Shown here piece by piece: positions 53,369 to 62,412 of a stretch of DNA of 64,000 nucleotides. Source of the DNA: Pseudomonas sp. Choline-02u-1. Its GTDB lineage: Bacteria > Pseudomonadota > Gammaproteobacteria > Pseudomonadales > Pseudomonadaceae. The notes below the pieces were generated by a model. The model was given only the letters and a program-made list of their open reading frames with translations, ran no database searches and was not told the DNA's origin. Location of the stretch: positions 246,857-310,856 of the forward strand of contig NZ_PJBC01000060.1 of NCBI RefSeq assembly GCF_002836515.1. Direction: 5' to 3'. The stretch's first letter is position 1, and every line of letters begins with the position of its first letter. The position numbers were made by a program, and so were the translations under genes.

Positions 53369-54645
53369 TTCGTCTCCTGACGTAACGCTTCGATAGTGGA
53401 AGAGAGATCGGCCCAGGGCTGCTCGGGTCGGGCTTGCTCACGCAGGTACGCCGCAAGTGCGCCGAGCTGCGCGTTGTCGAGGCTGGCGGCAAACGGCGGC
53501 ATCACCGGGCCGGGCGCGCCGGGAATGGCGGGCACGCCTTCGAGCACGGTCTTGAGAAAATTGCGCGGGCTGGCCGCTTGCAGCACCGAGGTGCTGTGCA
53601 GGCCTGGGCGGCCGTCGATTTCGCGCATCGGCGCGGCGGCTGCGTGACATCCGGCGCAGGCGCTGCTGAAGAGCAGGGCGCCGGTGCTGTGATCCGCTGG
53701 ACTGCCGGGCTGTTTTTGCGGGGTGGTTTCGCTCACCGCCTGCAGGTTTTGCAGGCTCAGCAGGTATTCGGCAATTGACTCGGCTTCGCTGGCCGGCAAA
53801 CGCGCCAGGCTCAGACTGACCGGGCGCATCGGCCCGGCGGGGGTGCCGTGGCCATCTACCACGTCGGCGCGAAGATAGCCGACCAATTGCTCGCGATTCC
53901 ACGGATTGGCGCGTTGTCCGAGGCCAACCAGCGCCGGCGCTTCCCAGCCATCAACGCTGCCGCCCTGCAGATACTCCGAGGATTTTTCCGCGCCGATCAG
54001 GTTCAGCGGCGAATGACAGCCGGCGCAGTGACCCGGGCCGTCGACCAGATAGCGTCCGCGATTCCACGCGGCGCTGTGTTCTGCCAGCGGCGTGAGCGGC
54101 TCGCCATGCAGAAACAGCAGGTTCCAGAACGACACCAGCGGGCGGATGTTCATCGGGAAATTCATCTGGTTCCGCCTGGCGGGGGCGTGTACGGCGGGGC
54201 CGTTCATCAAATACGCGTAGGCATCGGCGATGTCTTCTGCGCTCATGCGCCGGTAGTGCACGTAAGGAAACGCCGGGTAAAGAAAGTGGCCATCGCGGGC
54301 TACGCCCTCGCGCATCGCCCGTTCGAAGGCCGGTAATGACCATTCGCCGATACCGGTCTGCGCATCCGGGGTGATGTTGGTGCTGTATAGCGTGCCGAAC
54401 GGCGTCACCAGCGGCAGCCCACCGGCCAGGTATTCGCCGCCGGGACGGGTATGGCAGACCGCGCAATCACCGGCCTCGACCACCCGTGCGCCGCGTTGCA
54501 ACTGCGCAGTATCGAATGACGTCGGGCGTTTGATCGGCGCGATCGCCGGGCGCCACATCAGCGCGACGGCGATGATCAGGCCGATCACCGCGAGCACGGC
54601 GACGCTGATCCACAAGGTTCTGGATTTGAGCAGATGGCTGTTCAT
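53365..54645 (-). CDS. Triheme cytochrome c electron acceptor of the oxidoreductase
   Basis: 426 residues. An N-terminal signal-anchor (about 9-30) is followed by three CxxCH heme sites at 61-65 (CAVCH), 207-211 (CAGCH) and 330-334 (CAGCH), each in its own cytochrome c domain. It is of the type that accompanies gluconate, alcohol or IorAB/NicAB-like dehydrogenases and passes electrons to the respiratory chain. It is the first gene of the operon, with the next start in its stop codon. Upstream is the divergent MFS gene (286 nt gap). Confidence 0.94.
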   Translation of the reverse strand: MNSHLLKSRTLWISVAVLAVIGLIIAVALMWRPAIAPIKRPTSFDTAQLQRGARVVEAGDCAVCHTRPGGEYLAGGLPLVTPFGTLYSTNITPDAQTGIGEWSLPAFERAMREGVARDGHFLYPAFPYVHYRRMSAEDIADAYAYLMNGPAVHAPARRNQMNFPMNIRPLVSFWNLLFLHGEPLTPLAEHSAAWNRGRYLVDGPGHCAGCHSPLNLIGAEKSSEYLQGGSVDGWEAPALVGLGQRANPWNREQLVGYLRADVVDGHGTPAGPMRPVSLSLARLPASEAESIAEYLLSLQNLQAVSETTPQKQPGSPADHSTGALLFSSACAGCHAAAAPMREIDGRPGLHSTSVLQAASPRNFLKTVLEGVPAIPGAPGPVMPPFAASLDNAQLGALAAYLREQARPEQPWADLSSTIEALRQETK

Positions 54646-54931
54646 GGTCGGCAGAACATCGCGGCGGGCAGTGGCAGGACGAGTGCAGTGCGGGTCATGG
54701 AAACGCTCCTTGTAGCAGCCGGGGAAGGGCGCCGATGCGGACGTCTGCGCCAGGAGCCAAAGCGTAGAGAAGACGCTTGCTGCGGAGAATCATCGGCCCG
54801 CGCAACAGCGCGTTGCGTCACAAGCAACGTTGCGCTCGGCGCATCAGTGCGTTGCCAGCAGCACGGATTCTCGTCGCCGCTGGCTGACCGTAGCCTTGGC
54901 AGCACATTCCCGAACTCAACGAGGTGTCACC

Positions 54932-56134
54932 ATGCTTACGGGCAATCCTGCCGTTGCGGCCCCGGCCGAACAGCCTGCTTCACTCTCTGGCCTGATGGTC
55001 GCGTTTTTGGCGTTCTGCTGCGGCGCGGTCGTGGCCAACCTGTATTACGCGCAGCCCATCGTCGAACTGATCGCGCCGCAGATCGGCCTGTCCAGCGCCA
55101 ATGCGAGCCTGATCGTGTCGCTGACGCAGTTCGGTTACGCGCTGGGCTTGTTGCTGCTGGTGCCGCTGGCCGACCTGATGGAGAACCGTCGTCTGGTGGT
55201 CGGTTTCACCGTCGCTGCGAGCGTGACGCTGCTGTGCGCTGGGCTGACTCATTCGCCGTCGCTGTTTCTGCTCTTGTCACTGCTGATCGGCCTGACGTCG
55301 GTGGCGGTGCAGATCCTCGTGCCGCTGGCCGCGCATCTGGCGCCGGAAGCCAGCCGGGGCCGCGTTGTCGGCAACATCATGAGCGGCCTGCTCTTGGGGA
55401 TTCTGCTGTCGCGGCCGCTGTCGAGTCTGTTGGTCGAAGTGTTCGGCTGGCGCGGGGTGTTTTACAGCGCAGCGGCGCTGATGGCGGTGATCGCGTTGAT
55501 TACCGCTGTGGCATTGCCGCGCCGCGTGCCGACGCACAAGGCCACTTACGTCGCGTTGATCGGTTCGGTGTTTGCCCTGGCCCGACGCTTTGCGGTGTTG
55601 CGTCAGCGGTCGCTGTACCAAGGCTTGCTGTTCGCCAGTTTCAGCCTGTTCTGGACGCTCGCGCCGATTGAGCTGATGCGTCATCACGGCTTCAGCCAGG
55701 CGCAAGTGGCGATCTTTGCGCTGGTCGGTGCGGTGGGTGCGATTGCCGCGCCGATTGCCGGGCGCCTGGCCGATGCCGGGCACGGTCGCCGCGGTACTTT
55801 GGTTGCGTTGCTGCTGGCGCCGTTGTCGCTGCTGATCGCCGCGCTGCCGGGCAGTGGTTACGTGTGGCTGGTGGTGTGTGCGGTGCTGCTGGATTTTGCC
55901 GTGCAACTGAACATGGTCCTCGGCCAACGCGAAGTCTACGCCCTCGACCCGCATAGCCGGGCCCGCCTGAATGCGGTGTACATGACCAGCATCTTCGTCG
56001 GCGGCGCTCTCGGCTCACTGGTCGCCAGCCCGCTCTACGAACACTTCGGCTGGAACCTCTCGGCCGTTGCCGTGGCGGTGTTGCCGGCACTGGCGCTGGC
56101 GTTGTTCCTCGGTCGCAAGGCTGATCAGAGCTGA
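54932..56134 (+). CDS. MFS transporter, arabinose-efflux/YtbD-like
   Basis: 400 residues with 12 membrane segments. MFS signature stretches: GAVVANLYYAQPIVELIAPQIGLS, LLLVPLADLMENRRLVV and GNIMSGLLLGILLSRPLSSLL. The NLYYAQP phrase marks a common proteobacterial drug/metabolite exporter group. GAGGTG precedes the ATG at 54932. It is divergent from the cytochrome/FeS/Mo operon, so it may carry that enzyme's substrate or product, an inference from position. Confidence 0.9.
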   Translation: MLTGNPAVAAPAEQPASLSGLMVAFLAFCCGAVVANLYYAQPIVELIAPQIGLSSANASLIVSLTQFGYALGLLLLVPLADLMENRRLVVGFTVAASVTLLCAGLTHSPSLFLLLSLLIGLTSVAVQILVPLAAHLAPEASRGRVVGNIMSGLLLGILLSRPLSSLLVEVFGWRGVFYSAAALMAVIALITAVALPRRVPTHKATYVALIGSVFALARRFAVLRQRSLYQGLLFASFSLFWTLAPIELMRHHGFSQAQVAIFALVGAVGAIAAPIAGRLADAGHGRRGTLVALLLAPLSLLIAALPGSGYVWLVVCAVLLDFAVQLNMVLGQREVYALDPHSRARLNAVYMTSIFVGGALGSLVASPLYEHFGWNLSAVAVAVLPALALALFLGRKADQS

Positions 56135-56158
56135 ATTTCTGGCCCACCACAAAATCAA

Positions 56159-56393
56159 TGTGGGAGAGGGGCTTGCTCTCGAAAGCGGTGGGTCAGCAGC
56201 GCATGTTTCGACTGATGGAACGCTTTCGCGAGCAAGCCCGCTCCCACAGGACTTCCGGTACACCGCACAATCGCCGACCGCCTACATAACCAGTGTGGGA
56301 GGGGGCTTGCTCCCGAAGGCGTTGGGTCAGCTTGCACATGCATTGACTGACCCCACGCTTTCGCGAGCAAGCCCGCTCCCACAAAGTGAGGCA
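56159..56393. repeat. Two-unit REP array (135-bp period)
   Basis: Head REPs at 56159 (TGTGGGAGAGGGGCTTGC) and 56294 (TGTGGGAGGGGGCTTGC), 135 bp apart, each with its inverted tail REP (CGAGCAAGCCCGCTCCCAC). The linker resembles that of the array at 60679-61172, indicating common descent. It fills most of the gap between the MFS and LysR genes. Confidence 0.92.
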
Positions 56394-56505
56394 CTTCGAG
56401 ATGGAATTGTTTTCCGCACCCGGCGCCCTCAAGCACGACGATACAAGACGTGTGGCGGACGCTGATGCACAATCAGCGGCGTTCCCTCACCACCGGACCC
56501 CGCTT

Positions 56506-57420
56506 ATGGACAAGTTGCTGGCCTTGAAGATGTTTGTTGAAACCGTGCGCTGCGGGGGCTATTCCTCGGCGGCGCGCAAGCTCGGGATTTCGACGTCTTC
56601 GGTGACCCGGCAAGTGGCCGGGCTGGAAAACGAGTTGGGCGCCAGCCTGCTCAATCGCACCACGCGCAACACCAGTGTCACCGTCGCAGGCCAAACCTAT
56701 TTCGAAAAAGCCGTGGCGATTCTCGATGCCATCGACGAAGCCGATGCGGTGGTCGCTGATCGTGGCAGTGATGCCCAGGGTCGCTTGCGCATCAGCGTGC
56801 CGGTGGAGTTTGGCCGGCGGCTGATCGCGCCGCACCTGAGCCGCTTGCTCGAGCGCCATCCGGGGCTGGAGATCAGCCTGTCGTTGAGCGATCAGGTCAG
56901 CGATTTGCTCAGCGAGCAGATCGACGTTTCAGTGCGGCTCGGCTCGACGGTAGTCAGCGAGGACATCGTCAGCAAACGCGTCGGCCACTTTCAGCGCTGG
57001 ATCGTCGCCAGCCCGGATTATCTGGCGCGCAGCGGCGTGCTGGAGCATCCACGAGACCTGCTTGAGCACCAATGCCTGCGTTTCGATTACGGCGGCAGCC
57101 ATCACCACTGGACCTTCCAGGGTGACGAAGAGCCGATTCAGCTCAACGTTCAGGGGCGCCTGCAAAGCAACAACGCCGACATCCTTCGCGAAGCCGCGAT
57201 CGGTGGCGGCGGGGTGACGCTGCTGGCCGACTGGCTGGTGCGCGACGATGTCGCCGCCGGGCGCCTGACGCGCTTGCTCGAGCACTACGAGGTCAACCCC
57301 GGCAGCGCCAGCAGTTGCATCAACGCGCTGTACTTGCCCAATCACCGCGGCTCGAGCCGGATCAACGTGTTCATCGATTTCCTCGTGGAAATTCTCAAAC
57401 CCGCCGCACCCGCCGCTTAG
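56506..57420 (+). CDS. LysR-family regulator (CrgA-like)
   Basis: 304 residues. Winged helix DKLLALKMFVETVRCGGYSSAARKLGISTSSVTRQVAGLENELGASLLNRTTRNTSVT, then the CrgA-type effector domain. I start at 56506 (MDKLLALKMF), the usual LysR N-terminus; the frame is open further upstream into repeat DNA. It follows the MFS gene in the same direction after 371 nt, so its target is uncertain: possibly the MFS gene or the divergent oxidoreductase operon. Confidence 0.9.
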   Translation: MDKLLALKMFVETVRCGGYSSAARKLGISTSSVTRQVAGLENELGASLLNRTTRNTSVTVAGQTYFEKAVAILDAIDEADAVVADRGSDAQGRLRISVPVEFGRRLIAPHLSRLLERHPGLEISLSLSDQVSDLLSEQIDVSVRLGSTVVSEDIVSKRVGHFQRWIVASPDYLARSGVLEHPRDLLEHQCLRFDYGGSHHHWTFQGDEEPIQLNVQGRLQSNNADILREAAIGGGGVTLLADWLVRDDVAAGRLTRLLEHYEVNPGSASSCINALYLPNHRGSSRINVFIDFLVEILKPAAPAA

Positions 57421-57550
57421 CGCTGCACACACTGTTGCTGCGGCCGCTTGAGACTGCTTGTATGCTTGCGCCCCGGAACACATGGCCGCCGTGAGTGCCG
57501 ACGTTCGAATGATGGCTGGAATGGACACCGGACTTCCCTAAGGTACTGAC

Positions 57551-59053
57551 GTGAAGCGTGATACTCGCCTTGTAATGCTCCTGCTGCTGGTGATCGGCTG
57601 TTCCCTGACTTCGCTGACAATCTGGAAAGTCTGGTCTTCGCGTGAACGCGCGCTGGCGGAAGTCGACGTGCATGGTTTGAACCTGACCCAGGCGCTCAAC
57701 ACCTACACCGAAGGCATCGTCCGGCAAAGCTCGCTGCTGTTGCTCGGGCTGGTCGAGCGTCTGGAAGCCGAGGGCGATGGCCCGACGCAGATTCAGCGCA
57801 TCAAAGCCCTGATCGACAGCCAGCAGTCATTAATGCCGCAGCTCAGCGGTATCACCATTTATGACCGGCAAGGGCATTGGCTGATGTCCTCCAACCGACC
57901 CATTCCAGCCGGTGCGAACAGCAGCGACCGCACCTATTTCAGGCACCACCGTGAAGACCCGAGCCGCGAGTCGTTCATTGGGCCGCCGATCCAGAGCCGT
58001 TCCAATCACGAGTGGGTGGTGACCATCAGCCGGCGTTTCAACGACGCCGATGGCCAGTTCGCCGGGGTGGTGTCAGTGACGCTGGGAGTTGAAAACTTTC
58101 TTCGCGTATTCGGCAAGCTTGACGTTGGCCAGGACGGCGCGATCGGTCTGTCGTACACCGACGGCACGCTGCTGGTGCGTTACCCGTTCCGCGAGCAGGA
58201 CATGGGCCGCAACTTCTCCAAGTCGCCGATCTACGCCAAATACCTGATCGACCGCTCGGTCGGCACCGCCTCGTACACCTCCAGCCTCGACGGCGTCGAG
58301 CGCTTGTACGCCTTCCGCAAAAGCGAAACCTTGCCGCTGATCACCACCGTAGCTTTAGGCAAGGACGAAGCGCTCGCGGCGTGGCGTATCGAAGCGGCGT
58401 TGTCGGCGGTGGTGGTAGTCGGGCTGCTGGGGCTGACAGGGCTGATCGGCTGGTTCCTGATCCTTGATATCCGCCGCCGCACCGAGGCAGAGGAAGCGTT
58501 GCGCGATGCACAGCAGCAATTGCTCGCGTCCAATCGCCAACTGGAATTGCTGGCGATGAAGGACGCGCTGACCGGTCTGGCCAACCGCCGCTGCTTTGAT
58601 GAAACCCTGGCAGTGGAAGCCCGGCGGGCGCAGCGTGACGGGAGCTCGCTGGCCCTGCTGATGATTGATATCGACCACTTCAAATTGTTCAACGATGCCT
58701 TGGGTCACGTCGCCGGCGATGTCTGTCTGCAAGCGGTCAGCAAGATTCTTGAAAGCTGCGTGCGGCGTCCGTCTGATCTGGTCGCACGCTACGGCGGCGA
58801 GGAAATGGCGGTGATCATGCCCGCCACCGACAGCGCCGGTGCGACGGTGGTAGCGCAACTGGTGCTCAAGCGGTTGCAACAGGCGAACATTGTCCATCCG
58901 GGCAGCCCGTTCGGTCGGGTCACGGTAAGTATTGGTATGGCAGTGGCAATGGGCGCGCAGCTGGATTCGCTGTCGGCGTTGATCGAGGACGCCGATCAGG
59001 CGCTGTATCGCGCAAAAGCGGCGGGGCGCAACGCTATGGCCGGACAGGCCTGA
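57551..59053 (+). CDS. Membrane diguanylate cyclase with periplasmic Cache-type sensor
   Basis: 500 residues, GTG start with AAGG about 8 nt upstream. TM1 about 9-27, a periplasmic PDC/Cache-like sensor (about 35-270, with GVVSVTLGVENFLRVFGKLDVGQDGAIGLS), TM2 about 280-305, a short helix and a C-terminal GGDEF domain. The active loop is RYGGEEM (about 414-420) and the product-inhibition site RxxD is present just before it (RPSD). It should make cyclic di-GMP and be feedback-inhibited. The sensed ligand is unknown. It converges on the photolyase gene (6 nt apart). Confidence 0.93.
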   Translation: MKRDTRLVMLLLLVIGCSLTSLTIWKVWSSRERALAEVDVHGLNLTQALNTYTEGIVRQSSLLLLGLVERLEAEGDGPTQIQRIKALIDSQQSLMPQLSGITIYDRQGHWLMSSNRPIPAGANSSDRTYFRHHREDPSRESFIGPPIQSRSNHEWVVTISRRFNDADGQFAGVVSVTLGVENFLRVFGKLDVGQDGAIGLSYTDGTLLVRYPFREQDMGRNFSKSPIYAKYLIDRSVGTASYTSSLDGVERLYAFRKSETLPLITTVALGKDEALAAWRIEAALSAVVVVGLLGLTGLIGWFLILDIRRRTEAEEALRDAQQQLLASNRQLELLAMKDALTGLANRRCFDETLAVEARRAQRDGSSLALLMIDIDHFKLFNDALGHVAGDVCLQAVSKILESCVRRPSDLVARYGGEEMAVIMPATDSAGATVVAQLVLKRLQQANIVHPGSPFGRVTVSIGMAVAMGAQLDSLSALIEDADQALYRAKAAGRNAMAGQA

Positions 59054-59059
59054 GGCGCA

Positions 59060-60598
59060 CTAGAAAGCTTCGCCATTATCCAGTTTCGCCAAGAGCATCT
59101 GCCCGCGGTGCCACAGTGCATCCTGTTTGGCCAGCGGCATGCGATCGAGATTTTTGTACATCATGCCCATGCGCTGATTGCCACGCAGTACGTCGCCGTG
59201 ACGCATGAGGAAATGCCAGTACAGCGCATTGAACGGGCAGGCGTTCTCGGTGCTGGTTTCCTTGACCTTGTACGCGCAATCGCCGCAGTAATTCGACATC
59301 CGATTGATGTACTGGCCGCTGGCGCAGTAAGGCTTGGAGCCGAGATAACCGCCGTCGGCGTGCATGACCATGCCCAGGGTGTTGGGTAATTCGACCCAGT
59401 CAAAGGCGTCCATGTAAATCGCCAGATACCACTCGCAGATTTGCTTGGGCGCAATCCCGGCGAGCAAGGCGAAGTTGCCAGTGACCATCAGCCGCTGGAT
59501 GTGGTGCGCGTAGGCATGTTGCAGGCTTTGGCCGATGGCCTGGCGCATGCAGTTCATCTGCGTGTCACCGGTCCAGTAGAACTCCGGCAACACGCGCGAA
59601 TTGCCGAACACATTGCCCTCGGCGTAGTCCGGCATCTTCAGCCAGTACACACCGCGTACGTATTCACGCCAGCCGATCAATTGTCGAATGAAGCCTTCGG
59701 CCGCGTTGAGGGCGATGCTGCCCGCCCAGTAAGCGGCCTCGACATCGCTGCATAGCTGGCGCAGATCGAGCAGGCCGATGTTCAGCGCCGCGCTGATCCG
59801 CGCGTGAAACAGGAACGGTTCATCACTGGCCATGGCGTCCTGGTAATCACCGAAGCCGGCCAGCGCATAGTCGAGAAAGTATTGCCACAGGGCCTGTGCG
59901 TCGGCGTGGGTCACCGGGTAGTTGAAGTCATCCAGCGTGCCGTAATGGCTGGCGAAGCGCTCGCCGACCAACGCCAGCACCTCTTGGGTGATTGCGTCAT
60001 TGGTGAAACGTGCCGGGTAGGGCGGTTTGGCGTGTTTGGGCAGGGCCTTGCGATTCTCCGCATCGAAATTCCACGCACCGCCGACCGGCGTGCCGTCGCC
60101 ATTGAGCAGCAGCCGACTCTTGCGCCGCATCTCGCGGTAGAAAAACTCCATGCGCAGCTGTTTCTTGCCGCTGGCCCAATTGGAGAACTCTTCGCGGGAG
60201 CAGAGGAAACGGCGGTCTGAATGCCAATGCACAGGCAAACCTGAATCCTTGATCGACTGTTCGAGGCGCCAGTCGCCGCATTCGGTGACGTGGATTTCTT
60301 CGGCGCCGGTGAGGGTTTGCCAGCGCTGTAATTCCGCCGGGACTGTGCCGCTGTTGTCCGGGTCGTCAAGGGTGACGTATTGGACGCGGTAGCCCTGGCT
60401 GCGCAACGCCTCGACAAAGTGACGCATGGCGCTGAAGATCAGGGCGATTTTTTGCGGATGATGGGCGACGTGGGTCGCTTCCTCCATGACCTCGACCATC
60501 AGCAGCAGGTCATGCTGGGGATCGAGGTGCTGCAGGGAGGCCAGGTCGAAAGACAGCTGGTCGCCGAGGATCAGGAGCAAACGGTGGGCAGCGTTCAT
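59060..60598 (-). CDS. phrB: Iron-sulfur bacterial cryptochrome/photolyase (PhrB-like, (6-4) type)
   Basis: 512 residues. N-terminal antenna Rossmann part (LLLILGDQLSFDLASLQHL), then the helical FAD domain (GNFALLAGIAPKQICEWYLAIYMDAFDWVELPNTLGMVMHADGG). The four cysteines that bind the 4Fe-4S cluster in Agrobacterium PhrB are all at equivalent and identically numbered positions, C350, C438, C441 and C454 (CGDCAYK..ACPF). Family members repair (6-4) photoproducts using blue light. It is monocistronic, upstream of a REP array. Confidence 0.92.
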   Translation of the reverse strand: MNAAHRLLLILGDQLSFDLASLQHLDPQHDLLLMVEVMEEATHVAHHPQKIALIFSAMRHFVEALRSQGYRVQYVTLDDPDNSGTVPAELQRWQTLTGAEEIHVTECGDWRLEQSIKDSGLPVHWHSDRRFLCSREEFSNWASGKKQLRMEFFYREMRRKSRLLLNGDGTPVGGAWNFDAENRKALPKHAKPPYPARFTNDAITQEVLALVGERFASHYGTLDDFNYPVTHADAQALWQYFLDYALAGFGDYQDAMASDEPFLFHARISAALNIGLLDLRQLCSDVEAAYWAGSIALNAAEGFIRQLIGWREYVRGVYWLKMPDYAEGNVFGNSRVLPEFYWTGDTQMNCMRQAIGQSLQHAYAHHIQRLMVTGNFALLAGIAPKQICEWYLAIYMDAFDWVELPNTLGMVMHADGGYLGSKPYCASGQYINRMSNYCGDCAYKVKETSTENACPFNALYWHFLMRHGDVLRGNQRMGMMYKNLDRMPLAKQDALWHRGQMLLAKLDNGEAF

Positions 60599-60678
60599 TT
60601 GGGAGATCCGTTAGGGGCCTCCAATAGTTATACAAATATATAGTCATGTACAGGTTTGGGGCAGTAATGGAGTTCACA

Positions 60679-61172
60679 TCCGGGAGGGGCTTGCTCGCGA
60701 CGGCGTTGGCTCAGCTTGCACCTGCATTGACTGACCCGACGCATTCGCGAGCAAGCCCGCTCCCACAGGGATTACGGGCACACCGCGTGATCGCCGGCCC
60801 AGCACAAAACCAGTGTGGGAGGGGCTTGCCCCCAACGGCGTTGGGTCAGCTTGCACCTGCATTGACTGACCCGACGCATTCGCGAGCAAGCCCGCTCCCA
60901 CAGGGATTACGGGCACACCGCGTAATCGCTGGCCCAGCACAAAACCAGTGTGGGAGGGGGCTTGCTCCCGAAGGCGTTGGCTCAGCCTGCACATTTGTTG
61001 GCTGATCCAACGCATTCGCGAGCAAGCCCGCTCCCACAGGGATTACGGGCACACCGCGTGATCGCCGGCCCAGCACAAAACCAGTGTGGGAGGGGGCTTG
61101 CTCCCGAAGGCGTTGGCTCAGCCTGCACATTTGTTGGCTGATCCAACGCTTTCGCGAGCAGCTCCCTCAGGG
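60679..61172. repeat. Four-copy 135-bp tandem array of paired REP elements
   Basis: Head REPs (GGGAGGGGCTTGC, then TGTGGGAGGGG...) start at about 60679, 60814, 60949 and 61084, each 135 bp apart. Units contain the inverted tail CGCGAGCAAGCCCGCTCCCAC and a linker with GGATTACGGGCACACCGCG and GCCCAGCACAAAACCAG. Spacers switch from TTGCACCTGCATTGACTGA to CTGCACATTTGTTGGCTGA between units two and three. The last tail REP is truncated near 61150. It occupies most of the 590-nt gap before the second OYE gene. Open frames crossing it are not genes. Confidence 0.95.
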
Positions 61173-61188
61173 AGGGTGTGTTGGTTTG

Positions 61189-62310
61189 TCAGGCTGGGTA
61201 CGTCGGGTAATCGATATAACCCTCGGCACCGCCGCCATACACCGTCGCCGGATTCAACTGATTCAACGGCCAGTCATTGGCAATCCGCGCCGGCAGGTCC
61301 GGGTTGGCCATGAACGGTCGGCCAAACGCAACGAGATCGGCCAGCCCCGACTCAAGCAATTGCGCGCCGGTTTTGGCGGTGTAGCGGCCGGCATAAATGA
61401 TCGCGCCGCTGAAGGTTTCACGTACGGCCTGGCGAAAGGTCTGCGGCATCGCTGGCGCGTTGTCCCAGTCGGCTTCGGCGATCGACAGGTAGGCGATGCC
61501 GACGTCTTCAAGAATCTTGATCGCCGCAATGTAAGTTGTGTGCGGATCTTCCTCGACCAGGCCCAGATACGTCCGCGCTTCATCGGTGGTAGTGAACAAC
61601 GGCGCGAAACGCACACCGACCTTGTCCTTACCGATGCATTCGGCAACACCGGCCACCACTTCGCGCAAAAAGCGCAAGCGATTATCCAGCGAGCCGCCGT
61701 ATTGGTCGGTGCGCAGGTTGCTGTGGGCGGAGATGAACTGGTTGACCAGATAACCGTTGGCGCAATGCAGTTCGATGCCGTCGAAACCCGCATCCATCGC
61801 GTTGCGCGCGGCCTGGATGTACAGCTGAATCAGTTCCTGCACTTCATCGGTGCTCAACGCCCGCGGAGCCGATGGCGGCACCAGTTCACCGACACCGGGC
61901 GCGGTTTCGATGAACACGCTGACGCGGTCCGTCGCCACCGCAGAGGCCGACACCGGCGCGTCTCCGTTGGGCTGCAACGCCGTGTGCGAGACCCGACCGA
62001 CATGCCAGAGCTGGGCGAAGATCACCCCATCCACGGCGTGCACCGCCTCGGTGACTTTGCGCCAACCGGCGATCTGCTCCGGCGTGTGAATGCCCGGCGT
62101 CCACGCATAACCCTGACCACGCGGTTCGATCTGCGTGCCTTCGGTGACCAGCAAACCGGCACCGGCGCGCTGCTGGTAATACTCGGCCATCAATTCGTTG
62201 GCGACATTGCCCGGTTGCGTGCTGCGCTGGCGGGTGAGAGGTGGCAGGACGATACGGTTTTTCAGGGTGTGTGTGCCCAATTTGGCAGGCGTGAAGAAAG
62301 CGTTGTTCAT
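61189..62310 (-). CDS. Old Yellow Enzyme family alkene reductase (NemA-like, second copy)
   Basis: 373 residues, FMN TIM barrel. Motifs: RIVLPPLTRQRSTQPGNVANELMAEYYQQRA, VIFAQLWHVGRVSHTAL, NAMDAGFDGIELHCANGYLVNQFISAHSNLRTDQYGGSLDNRLRFLREVV (HCAN here replaces the usual HAAN/HAGN) and LVAFGRPFMANPDLPARI. It reduces electrophilic alkenes, and like E. coli NemA may act on N-ethylmaleimide or nitro compounds. The 15-bp operator TAGACCAGTCGACTA lies 22 nt before its ATG, shared with the TetR and DJ-1 genes downstream. Confidence 0.94.
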   Translation of the reverse strand: MNNAFFTPAKLGTHTLKNRIVLPPLTRQRSTQPGNVANELMAEYYQQRAGAGLLVTEGTQIEPRGQGYAWTPGIHTPEQIAGWRKVTEAVHAVDGVIFAQLWHVGRVSHTALQPNGDAPVSASAVATDRVSVFIETAPGVGELVPPSAPRALSTDEVQELIQLYIQAARNAMDAGFDGIELHCANGYLVNQFISAHSNLRTDQYGGSLDNRLRFLREVVAGVAECIGKDKVGVRFAPLFTTTDEARTYLGLVEEDPHTTYIAAIKILEDVGIAYLSIAEADWDNAPAMPQTFRQAVRETFSGAIIYAGRYTAKTGAQLLESGLADLVAFGRPFMANPDLPARIANDWPLNQLNPATVYGGGAEGYIDYPTYPA

Positions 62311-62331
62311 GAAGTAAGCCTTGAGTCTGAT

Positions 62332-62346
62332 TAGACCAGTCGACTA
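62332..62346. promoter_or_regulatory. TetR/NemR-type operator before the second OYE gene
   Basis: TAGACCAGTCGACTA is one of three near-identical 15-bp dyads in this 1-kb cluster. It stands 22 nt upstream of the OYE start, within the expected promoter. Confidence 0.8.
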
Positions 62347-62412
62347 GTGACTGGACAAAAAAACAACGCCGGGCTGTACGCACGCGGCGTTGATCGGGGT
62401 GGAGCGACGGGT

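Noticed and set aside
60646..61130. Open frames of about 95-120 codons in the 60.7-kb repeat region
   Set aside because: Products repeat the same phrase (SRASPLPQGLRAHRV) every 45 residues, the translation of the 135-bp REP unit.
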